Shown in pieces: positions 47,062 through 48,045 of a stretch of 48,045 bases of DNA. A program made the position numbers and the translations under genes. Location of the stretch: positions 1 through 48,045 of the forward strand of contig CACYSQ010000022.1 of assembly GCA_902777125.1 (NCBI GenBank), given 5' to 3'. The number at the start of each line of letters is the position of its first letter. Position 1 is the stretch's first letter. The notes below the pieces were generated by a model. It had not been told where the DNA came from, did not search any database, and saw only the letters and a list, made by a program, of their open reading frames with translations. This DNA is from Ruminococcus flavefaciens (lineage in GTDB: Bacteria > Bacillota > Clostridia > Oscillospirales > Ruminococcaceae).

Positions 47062-48045
47062 TCACTTCTTGTCAGCGATAGCAGCCTGAGCAGCAGCCAG
47101 ACGAGCGATCGGAACGCGGAAAGGTGAGCAAGAAACGTAGTCAAGACCGATCTTGTGACAGAACTCAACAGATGTCGGATCGCCGCCGTGCTCGCCGCAT
47201 ATACCGCAGTGGAGCTTCGGATTTGCGGGCTTACCGAGCTTGATAGCCATTTCCATGAGCTTGCCTACGCCAGCCTGGTCGAGCTTAGCGAAAGGATCGT
47301 TCTCGAAGATCTTCTTGTCATAGTATGCACCGAGGAACTTACCAGCGTCGTCACGAGAGAAGCCGTAGGTCATCTGAGTGAGGTCGTTAGTACCGAAGCA
47401 GAAGAAGTCAGCGTTCTTAGCGATCTCGTCAGCAGTGAGAGCAGCTCTCGGGATCTCGATCATAGTACCAACCTCGTACTTGAGGTCAGCGCCAGCTTCC
47501 TTGATAACAGCGTCAGCGGTATCAACGACTACCTTCTTAACGTACTTGAGCTCCTTAACATCGCCAACGAGCGGGATCATGATCTCAGGCTTAACGTTCC
47601 AGTCGGGGTGCTTCTTCTTAACATTGATAGCAGCCTTGATAACAGCCTTAGTCTGCATAGCAGCGATCTCGGGGTATGTTACAGCAAGACGGCATCCACG
47701 GTGACCCATCATGGGGTTGAACTCATGGAGAGAAGCGATGATATTCTTGATATCCTCAACGGACTTGCCCTGTGAATCAGCGAGAAGCTTGATGTCAGTC
47801 TCTTCTGTAGGAACGAATTCGTGGAGAGGAGGATCGAGGAAACGGATAGTAACAGGACAACCCTCGAGAGCCTCATAGAGAGCCTCGAAATCACCCTGCT
47901 GCATGGGCTCGATCTTAGCGAGAGCAGCCTCACGACCCTCAACTGTATCGGAGCAGATCATCTCACGGAAAGCAGCGATTCTGTCAGCCTCGAAGAACAT
48001 GTGCTCTGTACGGCAGAGACCGATACCCTCAGCGCCGAGCTCTCT
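47062..48045 (-). CDS. ppdK: Pyruvate, phosphate dikinase, C-terminal part
   Basis: Partial: the 5' end is beyond the window. The 327 visible residues open with GAEGIGLCRTEHMFF, have FNPMMGHRGCRLAVTYPEI, FGTNDLTQMTYGFSRDD, LHCGICGEHGGDPTSVEF and GLDYVSCSPFRVPIARLA with the catalytic cysteine in SCSPF, all typical of PPDK's pyruvate-binding barrel. It interconverts PEP + AMP + PPi with pyruvate + ATP + Pi, a central glycolytic step in many anaerobes. Stop at 47062, followed by a terminator. The partial state comes from the window edge, not from a break. Confidence 0.95.
   Translation of the reverse strand, partial: RELGAEGIGLCRTEHMFFEADRIAAFREMICSDTVEGREAALAKIEPMQQGDFEALYEALEGCPVTIRFLDPPLHEFVPTEETDIKLLADSQGKSVEDIKNIIASLHEFNPMMGHRGCRLAVTYPEIAAMQTKAVIKAAINVKKKHPDWNVKPEIMIPLVGDVKELKYVKKVVVDTADAVIKEAGADLKYEVGTMIEIPRAALTADEIAKNADFFCFGTNDLTQMTYGFSRDDAGKFLGAYYDKKIFENDPFAKLDQAGVGKLMEMAIKLGKPANPKLHCGICGEHGGDPTSVEFCHKIGLDYVSCSPFRVPIARLAAAQAAIADKK

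Overview
ORGANISM. The window looks like the chromosome of a low-to-moderate GC, anaerobic, Gram-positive gut-type Clostridia (Oscillospiraceae, Ruminococcus-like). I infer this from gene content, not from any search: a four-subunit ferredoxin-linked 2-oxoacid oxidoreductase, a flavodiiron protein, a ferredoxin-thioredoxin-reductase-like protein, pyruvate phosphate dikinase, the sporulation-linked order yabP-yabQ-divIC-yabR, Ser/Thr/Glu-linker lipoproteins, AGGAGG-type ribosome sites and sigma-A promoters with 17-bp spacers. LAYOUT. 1-0.4 kb: 3' end of a tyrosine recombinase facing the 3' end of a tRNA-Glu gene, with tRNA-Met upstream of it; probably the edge of an integrated element lying mostly left of the window. 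0.66-7.3 kb: a phosphodiesterase (+), then on the minus strand a VanY-type D,D-carboxypeptidase, and a cluster of four related lipoproteins followed by a CNNM/CorC-type membrane protein. 7.6-12.2 kb (+): Ca2+-type P-ATPase, BirA, a ParA/CobQ-like ATPase. 12.4-15.0 kb (+): ferredoxin-2-oxoacid oxidoreductase operon. 15.5-20.1 kb (+): flavodiiron protein, FTR-like protein, thioredoxin, then an epimerase, a membrane glycosyltransferase and a radical SAM/SPASM protein. 20.1-31.6 kb (-): a complete-looking single operon for a type VII secretion system (T7SSb-like): EssC ATPase, YukD-like protein, two WXG100-like pairs, two alpha/beta-hydrolase effectors that share a C-terminal (not N-terminal) targeting-like domain, an unknown protein between them, and an FHA protein. 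31.7-33.3 kb (-): yabP-yabQ-divIC-yabR. 33.5-36.4 kb: zinc-ribbon/LRR_5 protein (+) convergent with an AGCS Na+/amino-acid symporter (-). 36.5-39.4 kb (-): csoR-copA copper operon with two operator palindromes and a CopZ-like domain fused to the CopA C terminus behind an internal ribosome site. 39.5-40.4 kb (-): unknown protein and a GNAT acetyltransferase. 40.5-46.2 kb (-): DUF4353-type lipoprotein, ApbE, polyferredoxin/FMN-binding membrane protein, response regulator and histidine kinase; a flavinylation-based electron-transfer module with its own two-component system. 46.3-46.9 kb: AT-rich orphan gene between two identical terminators. 47.06-end (-): C-terminal part of pyruvate phosphate dikinase. 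MOST INTERESTING. (1) The T7SS operon with two 'reverse-arranged' lipase/hydrolase effectors, a layout known from S. aureus TslA, apparently without EsaA/EssA/EssB in the locus. (2) Two related ~280-310 bp MITE-like elements, in opposite orientation, each inserted at a TA dinucleotide in the apical loop of an intrinsic terminator, splitting the terminator arms, while carrying a hairpin of their own. (3) CopA with an in-frame C-terminal CopZ-like domain preceded by its own Shine-Dalgarno and ATG. All functions are read from motifs and context without database searches.
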